8,124 nt of DNA from Gammaproteobacteria bacterium (lineage in GTDB: Bacteria; Pseudomonadota; Gammaproteobacteria; Steroidobacterales; Steroidobacteraceae): contig JASHVF010000146.1 in NCBI GenBank assembly GCA_030039615.1, forward strand, positions 1 through 8,124, in the 5' to 3' direction. The translations under genes and the position numbers were made by a program. Position 1 is the first letter of the stretch, and each line of letters opens with the position of its first letter. The notes below the pieces were generated by a model that was not told where the DNA came from, ran no database searches, and saw nothing but the letters and a program-made list of their open reading frames with translations. Positions 1 through 6,297 of the stretch are shown piece after piece.

Positions 1-723
1 GGTCGCCGCGCGCCCAGCGCTCGGCCGTCGCCAGCGGGTCGGCCCGTCCGGCTGCGATGGCATCGAGTACCTGGCGGGTCTCGGCGCCGGCCTGCGCGAT
101 CGGGCCGGGCTCGGCTTCGAGGAGCAGCATGGGAGCCTCCCCCAGGGTGGCGAGCGCCCCGCTCCAGTCCGCGCTGCCGCGCATCCGCGTGAGCCACGCG
201 ACCGCCTGCCCGCGCGTCGGCGCACGCACGATGAGGCGCTGGCAGCGGCTCAGCACGGTCGCCGGAAGACGCGCCGGCTGGGTCGCCACCAGCACCAGCA
301 GCGTGCGCGGGGGCGGCTCCTCGAGGGTTTTCAGCAGCGCGTTGGCGGCGAAGCGGTTCATCGAGTCGCGGGTGTCAGGATCCCGACCTTGTAGCCGCCC
401 GCGTGGCTGGTCAGCGCCAGCTCCGCGGCGAGATCGCGCAGCTGCTCGATGCGGATCTGGCGCGAGTCCTCGAGCGGCGCCACGCGGGTGAGGTCGGGGT
501 GCTGCCAGGCGAGCACCCGGCGGCAGGCCGTGCAGCTGCCGCAGGGCGCCTCGGCGGCGCGCTCGCACAGCGCGAGCTGCGCGGCAAAGTGCGCCAGCCA
601 GTCGCCCCCGGCACCTGGTGCCTCGTGGATGAGGAGCGCGTGCGGCAGGCGACCCGCGCGCGCCGCGCCGCTGAGCGCGGCCACCTCGGCCGCGAGCCAT
701 TCCGGCACGGCCGCCGCGCTCAC
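1..723 (-). CDS. holB: DNA polymerase III subunit delta prime, 3' partial, with an apparent frameshift
   Basis: Delta prime is the non-ATPase stator of the DNA polymerase III clamp loader. The start is GTG at 723, overlapping the tmk stop as GTGA, with GAGGA four bases upstream. Seen: a degenerate P-loop (HEAPGAGGDW, residues 33-42) without the Walker Lys, as usual for delta prime; a zinc-binding set C53, C61, C64 and C67; then HPD at 75-77. The first frame hits TGA at 360-358, after 121 codons. The next frame continues at once with MNRFAANALLKTLEEPP and, further on, LSRCQ, both typical of HolB. Restoring one G near base 367 gives PADSMN and an open frame to the left edge, with SRC at corrected residues 159-161. 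About 241 residues are visible; the family is usually about 320-335 aa, so the C-terminal collar domain is missing. Since holB is normally essential, a sequence error or a recent mutation is more likely than an old pseudogene. Identity is secure; integrity is uncertain. Confidence 0.9.
358..376 (-). other. Frameshift point in holB (one base missing)
   Basis: The upstream frame reads GILTPATR and then TGA (360-358). Reading base 367 twice, as if a GG pair had been reduced to one G, gives TPADSMNRFAANALL, which fits the HolB consensus PAD-x-MN-x-x-AANALLKTLEEP. No slippery heptamer is present at the shift, so programmed recoding is not supported. The exact lost base could be anywhere in about 362-376, but 366-368 gives the best protein match. 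Confidence 0.8.
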
Positions 724-1346
724 ACCAAGTCCTCGAGGATTGCCTCGACCCGGGCCTCGACGGCGGCGAGCGCCGCGCTCGCGTCGATCACGCGGAACCG
801 CCGCGGCGCGCGCCGCGCGAGCTCGAGATAGCCGCTGCGCACCCTCTCGAAGAACGCCAACGTCTCCGCCTCGAAACGGTCCGCGGGTCCCGCCTCGCGC
901 GAGCGGGCGCGCGCGAGGCCGACGCTCGGCGGCAGGTCGAGCAGCAGCGTGCAGTCGGGTTCCAGTTTCCCCTGCACGGCGCCGGCGAGGGTCTCGATGA
1001 GCCCCGCGTCGACGCCGCGGCCGCTGCCCTGGTAGGCGCGGGTCGCGTCGGTGAAGCGGTCGCAGATCACCCACTCGCCACGCTCGAGCGCCGGGCGGAT
1101 GAGGTTCTTCAGATGCAGGTCGCGCGCGGCGAACATGAGCAGCGTCTCGGCGACCGGCGAGAGCGGCTCGCTGCCGCGCTCGAGCACCAACTGGCGCACC
1201 CGCTCGGCGAGCGGAGTGCCGCCCGGCTCGCGCGTCAAGCGCCCGGGGATGCGCTGCCGGGCCAGCCAGCCGAGCACGAATTTCCCGACGGTCGACTTGC
1301 CCGCGCCCTCGATCCCTTCGAGAGTAAGGAAGCGCGCCATGCTCAT
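720..1346 (-). CDS. tmk: Thymidylate kinase (dTMP kinase)
   Basis: This enzyme phosphorylates dTMP to dTDP with ATP in the cytoplasm, a required step for dTTP supply. It is 208 aa, close to the 213 aa of E. coli Tmk. Seen in order: Walker A GIEGAGKST at 11-19; REPGGT at 39-44; the DRF motif at 96-98 (DRY/DRF family signature); TRAYQGSGRG at 102-111, which contacts the nucleotide; and an arginine-rich LID segment at about 145-158 ending in DRFE, as in E. coli-type enzymes. The ATG at 1346 shares the bases ATGA with the mltG stop, and no Shine-Dalgarno sequence is visible, so translation probably depends on coupling to mltG. A second ATG two codons in (1340) is possible but less well placed. 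Its TGA overlaps the holB GTG. The gene appears intact and unremarkable. Confidence 0.97.
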   Translation of the reverse strand: MSMARFLTLEGIEGAGKSTVGKFVLGWLARQRIPGRLTREPGGTPLAERVRQLVLERGSEPLSPVAETLLMFAARDLHLKNLIRPALERGEWVICDRFTDATRAYQGSGRGVDAGLIETLAGAVQGKLEPDCTLLLDLPPSVGLARARSREAGPADRFEAETLAFFERVRSGYLELARRAPRRFRVIDASAALAAVEARVEAILEDLV

Positions 1347-2407
1347 GGACGCGCGACTGCGGCGGCTGCGCGCTGCTGGCGCAGCCTTGCGAGGTAGGCC
1401 TTCACCGCCGAATTATGCTCCAGCAGCGTCTTCGAGAAATGATGCGCACCGTCGCCCAATCCGGTGGCGACGAAGTACAGCTCGCCGGTCTCATCCGGCT
1501 GCACTGCGGCGATCAGCGACTCGCGTCCCGGCAGCGCGATCGGAGTCGGCGGCAGCCCCGCGCGCGTATAGGTGTTGTAGGGCGTATCGGCGAGCAGGTC
1601 GCGCGTGTGGATCTCGCCGTCGTAGCGCGCCCCCAGGCCGTAGATCACCGTCGGATCGGACTGCAGCCGCATCCCCTTGCGCAGCCGGTTGACGAACACG
1701 CCGGCGATCCGCGCCCGCTCGGATTTGAGCTGCGCCTCCTTCTCTACCATCGATGCCAGGATGAGCGCGGAAGCGGGGTCGTCGAACGGCAGCTGCGGCC
1801 TGTGTGCGCTCCAGGCGGCCGCGAGCTCCGCGCGCATGCGCTCGTAGGCAAGTCCCAGGATCACGGTGTCGGGCGTATTGGCAGCGAACTTATAGGTGTC
1901 GGGAAAGAAGCGTCCCTCGGGGTTCTCGTCCGGGTGCCCGAGCGCCGCCATCACCTGCGCCGGAGTCTTGCCGGCCAGGGTGTGCGTCACGTCCGGCTCG
2001 TGCGCCAGCAGCTCGAGAAAGTCGTTGAAGGTCGCGCCCTCGACCACCGTGAGCTGCTCGAGGATCACCTTGCCCTGCTCGAAGAGCAGCAGGATCTGCG
2101 CGGGGCTCGCGTGCGCGGGGAGCTCGTAGGTCCCGGCCTGGATGCGCGGGTGCAGGCCCTCGAGGCGCAGGTACCACTCCACCGCGCGCGCATCGCGCAC
2201 CGCGCCCTGCCCCGCGAGCTGCGCGAGCACGGTGCGCACGCTCGCGCCCTGGGGCACCTGGATGCGGGAGGCCGCCGCGGCCGGGCCCGGCTCCTGGTAA
2301 GCCGCCGTGAGCTGCTGCCAGATGAATGCGGCGGCCGCGCCGGCCGCGGCGAGCAGCAGCACGCTGACGAGCAGCACTCCCCTGAGCCACCATCGCCGCT
2401 CAGCCAT
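1343..2407 (-). CDS. mltG: Endolytic murein transglycosylase MltG (YceG family)
   Basis: MltG is an inner-membrane enzyme that cleaves nascent glycan strands inside the chain and is thought to set glycan length. The product is 354 aa (E. coli 340). Seen: a short basic N-terminus followed by one membrane helix at about residues 9-30 (GVLLVSVLLLAAAGAAAAF), leaving the rest periplasmic. A LysM-like region follows, then the YceG catalytic domain with RFFPDTYKF at about 166-174, the catalytic-glutamate motif VEKEA at 221-225, NRLRKGMRLQSDPTVIYGLG at about 240-259 and YNTYTRAGLPPTPIALPG at about 277-294. The start at 2407 is chosen over an in-frame start 11 codons upstream because GGGAGA lies five bases before it and the longer version would run further into pabC. 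The ATG overlaps the pabC stop by 8 bases, and its TGA overlaps the tmk ATG. Confidence 0.96.
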   Translation of the reverse strand: MAERRWWLRGVLLVSVLLLAAAGAAAAFIWQQLTAAYQEPGPAAAASRIQVPQGASVRTVLAQLAGQGAVRDARAVEWYLRLEGLHPRIQAGTYELPAHASPAQILLLFEQGKVILEQLTVVEGATFNDFLELLAHEPDVTHTLAGKTPAQVMAALGHPDENPEGRFFPDTYKFAANTPDTVILGLAYERMRAELAAAWSAHRPQLPFDDPASALILASMVEKEAQLKSERARIAGVFVNRLRKGMRLQSDPTVIYGLGARYDGEIHTRDLLADTPYNTYTRAGLPPTPIALPGRESLIAAVQPDETGELYFVATGLGDGAHHFSKTLLEHNSAVKAYLARLRQQRAAAAVARP

Positions 2408-3254
2408 CGGCGTCTCCCGCGAGCAGCGGCGCAAGCGCAACCTGTATCGCGCGCGTCACCTCACCCGCCGCCAATGCCCGGCCGTCGAGCTCGCGCACCG
2501 GGCGCGCCCCGATCAGGGCGCTGGTGAGAAAGACCTCCCGCGCGCGCGCGAGGTCCTCTCCCCCGAGGGCGCACTCCTCGACCGCGATGCCGGCCCGCTG
2601 CGCCGCTCGCATCGCCGCCGCCCGCATGACGCCGGCGACTCCGCAACGGTCCAGCCGCGGCGTCCTGAGGCGCGAGTCCTCGACCAGGAATACGTTGCTC
2701 ATGACTCCCGAGACGAGCCTGCCGCTCACTGAGAACATCAGCGCTTCGGCGATCCCAGGATCGCTCCACTCGCGCCGCGCCAGGACCTGCTCGAGGCGAT
2801 TGAGGTGCTTCAACCCCGCGAGCGAGGGATTCTCCCCGAGCCGCTGCGCCGCGAGCCGCACGCGCACGCCCGCGAGCGTCATTCTCGGGTCCTCCTCCGC
2901 GAAAGCGTAGCGCAGCACCAGGCAGGTCGGCGTCTCGGATCCCTGCACCGCGTAACCACGTGCCGCGGCCACGCCGCGGGTGAGCAGGACTTTCACGATG
3001 GCGCGTTCGCTGCCGCCGGCAACCGTGAGGATCTCGCCCCTGAGCGCCTCGCGCCCCGGAAACGCGATGCCGAGCCGCGCGCAGCCCTGTGCAAGGCGCT
3101 CGAGGTGCAGCGGCAGAAGGCGCGGACGTCCCCTGAGGCAGGCGATGGTCTCGAACAGCCCGTCGCCGTAGTGCAGCCCCCGATCGAGGGCCGAGACTGC
3201 CTCGGCCGGCCGGCCGTCGACCCGCACGACCTGCGGGGCCGCCTCAGCCGCCAT
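2400..3254 (-). CDS. pabC: Aminodeoxychorismate lyase
   Basis: PabC is a PLP enzyme of fold type IV. It removes pyruvate from 4-amino-4-deoxychorismate to give 4-aminobenzoate for folate synthesis. It is 284 aa (E. coli 269). Seen: RGLHYGDGLFETI at about 25-37; the PLP Schiff-base lysine K149 in GLKHLNRLEQVLARREW; a phosphate-binding SNVF at 187-190; TPRLDRCGVAGVMR at about 198-211; and FLTSALIGARPV at about 242-253. An ungapped alignment from E. coli K140 to this K149 puts Ser182 where E. coli has Glu173, the residue contacting the pyridine nitrogen of PLP. The ATG at 3254 has a strong GGAGG five bases upstream and overlaps the end of pabB by 11 bases. Its own stop overlaps mltG by 8 bases. 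A D-amino-acid or branched-chain aminotransferase of the same fold is the alternative, but KHLNRLEQVL and the pabB neighbour favour PabC. Confidence 0.93.
   Translation of the reverse strand: MAAEAAPQVVRVDGRPAEAVSALDRGLHYGDGLFETIACLRGRPRLLPLHLERLAQGCARLGIAFPGREALRGEILTVAGGSERAIVKVLLTRGVAAARGYAVQGSETPTCLVLRYAFAEEDPRMTLAGVRVRLAAQRLGENPSLAGLKHLNRLEQVLARREWSDPGIAEALMFSVSGRLVSGVMSNVFLVEDSRLRTPRLDRCGVAGVMRAAAMRAAQRAGIAVEECALGGEDLARAREVFLTSALIGARPVRELDGRALAAGEVTRAIQVALAPLLAGDADG
2413..2418 (-). promoter_or_regulatory. mltG ribosome binding site
   Basis: GGGAGA lies five bases upstream of the ATG at 2407 and inside the 3' end of pabC. It decides the mltG start in favour of 2407 rather than 2440. Confidence 0.75.
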
Positions 3255-4503
3255 GCTCGCCTCCGAGCGCGCGCAGCAGGCCGCGCGCCTTGGCGCGCGT
3301 CTCCTCGAGCTCGCGCTCGGGGTCGGAGTCGGCGACGATGCCCGCTCCGGCGCGGAAGGCCGCCGTACCGCCGGTGAGCGTCATGGTGCGGATGAGAATG
3401 TTGAGGTCGAGTCGCCCATCGGTGGTGAGATAGCCGAGCGAGCCGGTGTAGGCGCCGCGCCCCTCCCCCTCGAGCTCGGCGATGATCTGCATGCAGCGGA
3501 ACTTGGGACAGCCGGTGATGGTGCCGCCCGGGAACACCGCGCGCAACGCGCCGATCGGCGTGACATCGCCGCGCAGCTCGCCGCTCACGTTGGACACGAT
3601 GTGGTGTACGTGCGCGTAGGATTCGACGCTCATGAGCTCATCCACCCGCACGGTGCCCGGCTCGCACAGCCGGCCGAGATCGTTGCGCTCGAGATCGACC
3701 AGCATGATGTGCTCGGCGCGCTCCTTGGGATGCATCACCAGCTCCGGAATCTCCACCGCGTCACCCCCGGGGCGGCGGCTGCGCGGCCGCGTGCCGGCGA
3801 TCGGCCGCGTGTCGATGCGCCGTCCCGTGACCCGCACCAGTCGCTCGGGCGAGGACGAGAGCAGCGTCACGCCGCGCCATTGTGCCAGCGCCGCGAAGGG
3901 AGCCGGGTTGGCGGCGCGCAGCCGACGGTAAAGCGCGGCGCCGGCGGAGGCTGAGTGCCCCGCCGCGCCGATAGCGACGCTCCAGGGACGCGACAGGTTC
4001 GCCTGGTAGATGTCCCCGGCACGCACGTACTCCTTGGCGCGTGCGACCCGGGCAAGAAACCGCTGCGGCTCCTCCTCGCGCACCGCGCGCACCTCGAGGG
4101 TGTCGGGTGGTTCGGGCGCGGTGGCGGCGGCGCGGGCGTCGGCCTCGAGCTGCGCGAGCGCGCCGGTGGCGCCGGCCTCGGCCACCGCCAGCACCCGGTT
4201 GCTGCCGAGCTCGTGCAGCAGCGCGCAGGGAGTGCGCAGCGCGAACGCGATCCACGGCAGCGGGGTGCGCGGCAGCGCGAGCCGCGGCTCGACCTCGCCG
4301 GCGAGCTCGTAGCCGAGGTAGAGGGCCCAGCCGCCGGTGAAGGGCAGCTGCGCTGCGGCGGGCGCGGCTGCGGCCGTGCGCTCGCGCAGCCACCAGCGCT
4401 CGAGCGCCGTCAGAAAGGAGTCGCCCTCGAGCTCCAGGCCCTCGCCGCCGAGGCGGCCATCGGCCGTCAGCCACAGCGCCGCGCGCGGCGCACCGAGCAG
4501 CAC
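3244..4503 (-). CDS. pabB: Aminodeoxychorismate synthase component I (PabB), start uncertain
   Basis: PabB uses chorismate and ammonia, supplied by PabA or TrpG, to make 4-amino-4-deoxychorismate, the substrate of PabC encoded next door. From the GTG at 4503 the product is 419 aa. Seen: KEYVRAGDIYQANLSRPW at about 157-174; SSPERLV; DTRPIAGTRPR at 231-241; HPKERAEHIMLVDLERNDLG at 258-277; ESYAHVHHIVSNVSGEL; the chorismate-binding PGGTITGCPKFR at 325-336; YTGSLGYL; and GAGIVADSDP at 386-395. Residue 236 is Ala in PIAGT, where E. coli PabB has catalytic Lys274 in PIKGT; anthranilate synthase TrpE also has PIAGT. Context (an 11-base overlap with pabC) favours PabB over TrpE. Family members are about 450-460 aa. 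The frame stays open upstream to 4671 and encodes recognisable PabB N-terminus (RYPLLLDS), but that stretch has no ATG, GTG or TTG. The GTG at 4503 has only a weak GGGAA about eight bases upstream. Confidence 0.9.
   Translation of the reverse strand: MLLGAPRAALWLTADGRLGGEGLELEGDSFLTALERWWLRERTAAAAPAAAQLPFTGGWALYLGYELAGEVEPRLALPRTPLPWIAFALRTPCALLHELGSNRVLAVAEAGATGALAQLEADARAAATAPEPPDTLEVRAVREEEPQRFLARVARAKEYVRAGDIYQANLSRPWSVAIGAAGHSASAGAALYRRLRAANPAPFAALAQWRGVTLLSSSPERLVRVTGRRIDTRPIAGTRPRSRRPGGDAVEIPELVMHPKERAEHIMLVDLERNDLGRLCEPGTVRVDELMSVESYAHVHHIVSNVSGELRGDVTPIGALRAVFPGGTITGCPKFRCMQIIAELEGEGRGAYTGSLGYLTTDGRLDLNILIRTMTLTGGTAAFRAGAGIVADSDPERELEETRAKARGLLRALGGEHGG
3260..3264 (-). promoter_or_regulatory. 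pabC ribosome binding site
   Basis: GGAGG lies five bases before the pabC ATG, within the last codons of pabB. It fixes the pabC start at 3254 and suggests coupled translation with pabB. Confidence 0.75.
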
Positions 4504-4666
4504 GCTGGCAGTTCCCAGGGGACCGGACGCGGCGCTGTCGAGCAGCAGCGGGTAGCGGTCGGGCGCGAGCGCCGCCAGGCGCTGCAGCGCCGCCGGCGGT
4601 ACCTCGAGCTCGCGGACGAGAGGCGCGTGCGTAGGCGGGAAGCCCGTGGGCTGCTCGGTGGTGGCG
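4504..4666 (-). other. Probable missing N-terminal coding part of pabB, lacking a normal start codon
   Basis: This stretch lies between the fabF stop and the first usable pabB start. In the pabB frame it reads PLVRELEVPPAALQRL, later DRYPLLLDSAASGPLGTASV, and runs directly into the PabB product. RYP followed by LL-(E/D)-S is the usual PabB/TrpE N-terminal pattern. The frame is closed upstream by TGA at 4674-4672. Neither ATG, GTG nor TTG occurs in any minus-strand frame from the fabF stop to about 4561. Possible starts are ACG at 4647 (giving 467 aa) or ACG at 4632 (462 aa), each one transition from ATG, or a CTG further in. It is either a non-standard start, a mutated start or a sequence error. 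Confidence 0.65.
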
Positions 4667-5911
4667 CTAGCTCAGCCGCCGGAAGATGATCGAGCCGTTG
4701 GTGCCGCCGAAGCCGAACGAATTCGAGAGCGCCACGTCGATCTTCATGCGGCGCGCGGTGTTCGGCACGTAGTCGAGGTCGCACTCGGGATCCGGGGTGT
4801 GGTAGTTGATCGTCGGCGGCGCGACGCCGTCGCGGATCGCGAGAATCGAGAAGATCGCCTCGACCACGCCGGCCGCGCCCAGCAGGTGTCCGGTCATCGA
4901 CTTGGTCGAGCTGACGGCGATGCGCCTCACCGCCTCGCCGAAGGCCCGCTTCAGGGCGATGGTCTCCGCCTTGTCACCGAGCGGCGTCGAGGTCGCGTGC
5001 GCGTTGATGTACTGCACCTGGTCGGGGTTGAGGCCCGCATCGCGCAGCGCGTTCGCCATCGCGAGCATGGCACCCTCGCCGTCCTCGGGGGGCGCGGTGA
5101 TGTGGTAGGCATCGCCGCTCATGCCGAAACCGACCAGCTCCGCGTAGATGCGCGCCCCGCGCGCCTTCGCGTGCTCGAGCTCCTCGAGCAACACCGCACC
5201 GCCGCCGTCGCTCAGCACAAAGCCGTCGCGGTCCTTGTCCCACGGCCGGCTCGCCTCGGTCGGCGCTTCGTTGCGCGTCGAGAGCGCCTTGGCCTGGCCG
5301 AAGCTGCCGAGTCCGCAGCGCGTGGTCGCCATCTCGCCGCCGCCCGCGACGATTACGTCGGCATCGCCGTACTGGATCGAGCGCATCCCGAGGCCGATCG
5401 CGTGCGTCGAGGTGGTGCACGCCGTAACCACGCCCAGGTTCGGGCCCTTGAGCCCGTAACGGATCGAAAGGTGCCCCGCGATCATGTTGATGATCGTTGC
5501 GGGCACGAAGAACGGGGAGATCTTGCGGGGATTGTGCGCCTTGAGATACTCGCTGAACTCTTCCTCGATGGTCCAGAGGCCGCCGATCCCGGCGCCGCAC
5601 ACCACGCCGCAGCGCGTCGCGTCGCTCTTGCTGAAATCGATGCCGGAGTCGGCGACCGCCTGCACGCCGGCGGCGACGCCGTAGTGCATGAACTCGTCCA
5701 TGCGGCGCGCTTCCTTCGGCGGCAGGTACTGCGCGACGTCGAAGTCGCGCACCTGGCCGCCGAAGCGCACCGGGAACGCCGAAACGTCGAAGCGCGTCAC
5801 CGGACCGATGCCACTCTCACCGCGCAGGATCGCCTCCCACGCCGACTGCACGGTGCTCCCGACCGGAGACACCACTCCAAGACCCGTCACGACGACGCGG
5901 CGCTTGCTCAC
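4667..5911 (-). CDS. fabF: 3-oxoacyl-ACP synthase II
   Basis: FabF condenses malonyl-ACP with an acyl-ACP to lengthen fatty acids in the cytoplasm. It is 414 aa (E. coli 413). Seen: catalytic C165 in TACTTSTHAIG; H305 in NAHATSTPLGDKAE; K337 in SSTKSMTGHLLGAAG with H342; and the C-terminal glycine-rich NSFGFGGTNGS at 397-407. These match C163, H303, K335 and H340 of E. coli, so the Cys-His-His catalytic set is complete. Long stretches such as STRNEAP, SRPWDKDRDGFVL and YAELVGFGMS are close to the E. coli protein. It starts at GTG 5911 with AGGA five bases upstream, 28 bases after acpP. It ends in TAG, the only non-TGA stop among the genes whose stop is visible. FabB-type KAS I is less likely given FabF-specific sequence and position beside acpP. 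Confidence 0.97.
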   Translation of the reverse strand: MSKRRVVVTGLGVVSPVGSTVQSAWEAILRGESGIGPVTRFDVSAFPVRFGGQVRDFDVAQYLPPKEARRMDEFMHYGVAAGVQAVADSGIDFSKSDATRCGVVCGAGIGGLWTIEEEFSEYLKAHNPRKISPFFVPATIINMIAGHLSIRYGLKGPNLGVVTACTTSTHAIGLGMRSIQYGDADVIVAGGGEMATTRCGLGSFGQAKALSTRNEAPTEASRPWDKDRDGFVLSDGGGAVLLEELEHAKARGARIYAELVGFGMSGDAYHITAPPEDGEGAMLAMANALRDAGLNPDQVQYINAHATSTPLGDKAETIALKRAFGEAVRRIAVSSTKSMTGHLLGAAGVVEAIFSILAIRDGVAPPTINYHTPDPECDLDYVPNTARRMKIDVALSNSFGFGGTNGSIIFRRLS

Positions 5912-5916
5912 AGGAA

Positions 5917-5920
5917 TCCT
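5917..5920 (-). promoter_or_regulatory. fabF ribosome binding site
   Basis: AGGA is spaced five bases from the GTG at 5911 in the 28-base acpP-fabF gap. It supports the GTG start, which gives the expected N-terminus MSKRRVVVTGLG. Confidence 0.7.
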
Positions 5921-5939
5921 GTATGGCGCGCGTTTGTGA

Positions 5940-6182
5940 TCAGGACTTGGCGCGGCGCTCGTTGATGTAGTCGATGGCCTGGTGGACGGTGGTGATCTTC
6001 TCGGCGTCCTCGTCCGGAATCTCGATCTCGAATTCCTCTTCCAGGGCCATCACCAGCTCGACGGTGTCGAGTGAGTCGGCTCCCAGATCGTCGACGAACG
6101 AAGCGTCGTTCGTGACCTGCTCCTGTTTGACGCCCAGCTGCTCGGCAACGATGGCCTTGACCTGCTGCTCGACTGTGCTCAT
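5940..6182 (-). CDS. acpP: Acyl carrier protein
   Basis: ACP carries growing acyl chains on a 4'-phosphopantetheine arm and is the shared substrate of FabD, FabG and FabF encoded around it. It is 80 aa (E. coli 78), strongly acidic, with the modification site Ser37 in GADSLDTVELVMALEE (residues 34-49) and the helix III region EIPDEDAEKITTV that follows. The start is the ATG at 6182 (MSTVEQQVKAIVAEQLGV), the normal ACP N-terminus. An in-frame extension to 6257 would add 25 residues not found in the family. GAGGA lies ten bases upstream, slightly far. Unlike its neighbours it does not overlap the preceding gene: a 221-base gap with a candidate promoter separates it from fabG, consistent with separate high-level expression of this abundant protein. 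Confidence 0.98.
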   Translation of the reverse strand: MSTVEQQVKAIVAEQLGVKQEQVTNDASFVDDLGADSLDTVELVMALEEEFEIEIPDEDAEKITTVHQAIDYINERRAKS

Positions 6183-6192
6183 TAGCGGTTGG

Positions 6193-6197
6193 TCCTC
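6193..6197 (-). promoter_or_regulatory. acpP ribosome binding site
   Basis: GAGGA lies ten bases upstream of the ATG at 6182. Spacing is on the long side, but no better site is present, and it supports the short, family-typical start. Confidence 0.5.
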
Positions 6198-6240
6198 ATG
6201 TGGCGTTCTGATTTGCTCTTGAAAAGCGACCCGCTCAAGT

Positions 6241-6253
6241 CCGGCCAAGCCGG
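6241..6253 (-). other. Short hairpin in the predicted acpP leader
   Basis: CCGGC-TTG-GCCGG is a five-pair GC-rich stem with a three-base loop. If transcription begins near 6261, as the promoter guess implies, this hairpin would sit near the 5' end of the roughly 79-base acpP leader and could protect the mRNA. It has no following U-run, so it is not a terminator. Confidence 0.3.
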
Positions 6254-6267
6254 GCAACGGGCGCGGT

Positions 6268-6297
6268 ATTGTAGGGGAACACCCCCCCGGGTGCCAC
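6268..6297 (-). promoter_or_regulatory. Candidate sigma-70 promoter for acpP
   Basis: The -10 box is TACAAT at 6273-6268 (one mismatch to TATAAT). Eighteen bases upstream is GTGGCA at 6297-6292 (four of six matches to TTGACA). The expected start of transcription is near 6261. The spacer contains a run of seven G (6288-6282). E. coli acpP is also reported to have a promoter in the fabG-acpP gap, which supports the placement. The -35 match is weak, so the call rests mainly on the -10 box, which stands out in this GC-rich gap, and on position. Confidence 0.45.

Noticed and set aside
358..376. Programmed ribosomal frameshifting in holB, by analogy with dnaX
   Set aside because: No slippery heptamer or downstream stem-loop is visible at the shift, and the simplest repair is one missing G.
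1415..2527. A 370-codon open frame on the plus strand opposite mltG
   Set aside because: It is antisense to a clearly conserved MltG, low in complexity, and has no ribosome binding site or domain.
3244..4503. Calling this gene trpE on the basis of PIAGT
   Set aside because: Overlap with pabC, the fab cluster context and PGGTITGCPK rather than a TrpE-type MGTLSGAPK favour PabB, though biochemistry could differ.
4646..5965. A 439-codon open frame on the plus strand opposite fabF
   Set aside because: It is a GC-bias shadow of fabF: the composition is Arg/Ala/His-rich with no recognisable motif, and it mirrors a fully conserved FabF.
6183..6257. An acpP start 25 codons further upstream
   Set aside because: The extra residues are not part of any ACP, and the ATG at 6182 gives the standard 80-residue protein.
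6289..6297. Sigma-54 promoter suggested by TGGCAC upstream of acpP
   Set aside because: The matching TTGC element at the required distance is absent; G-tract sequence occupies that place.
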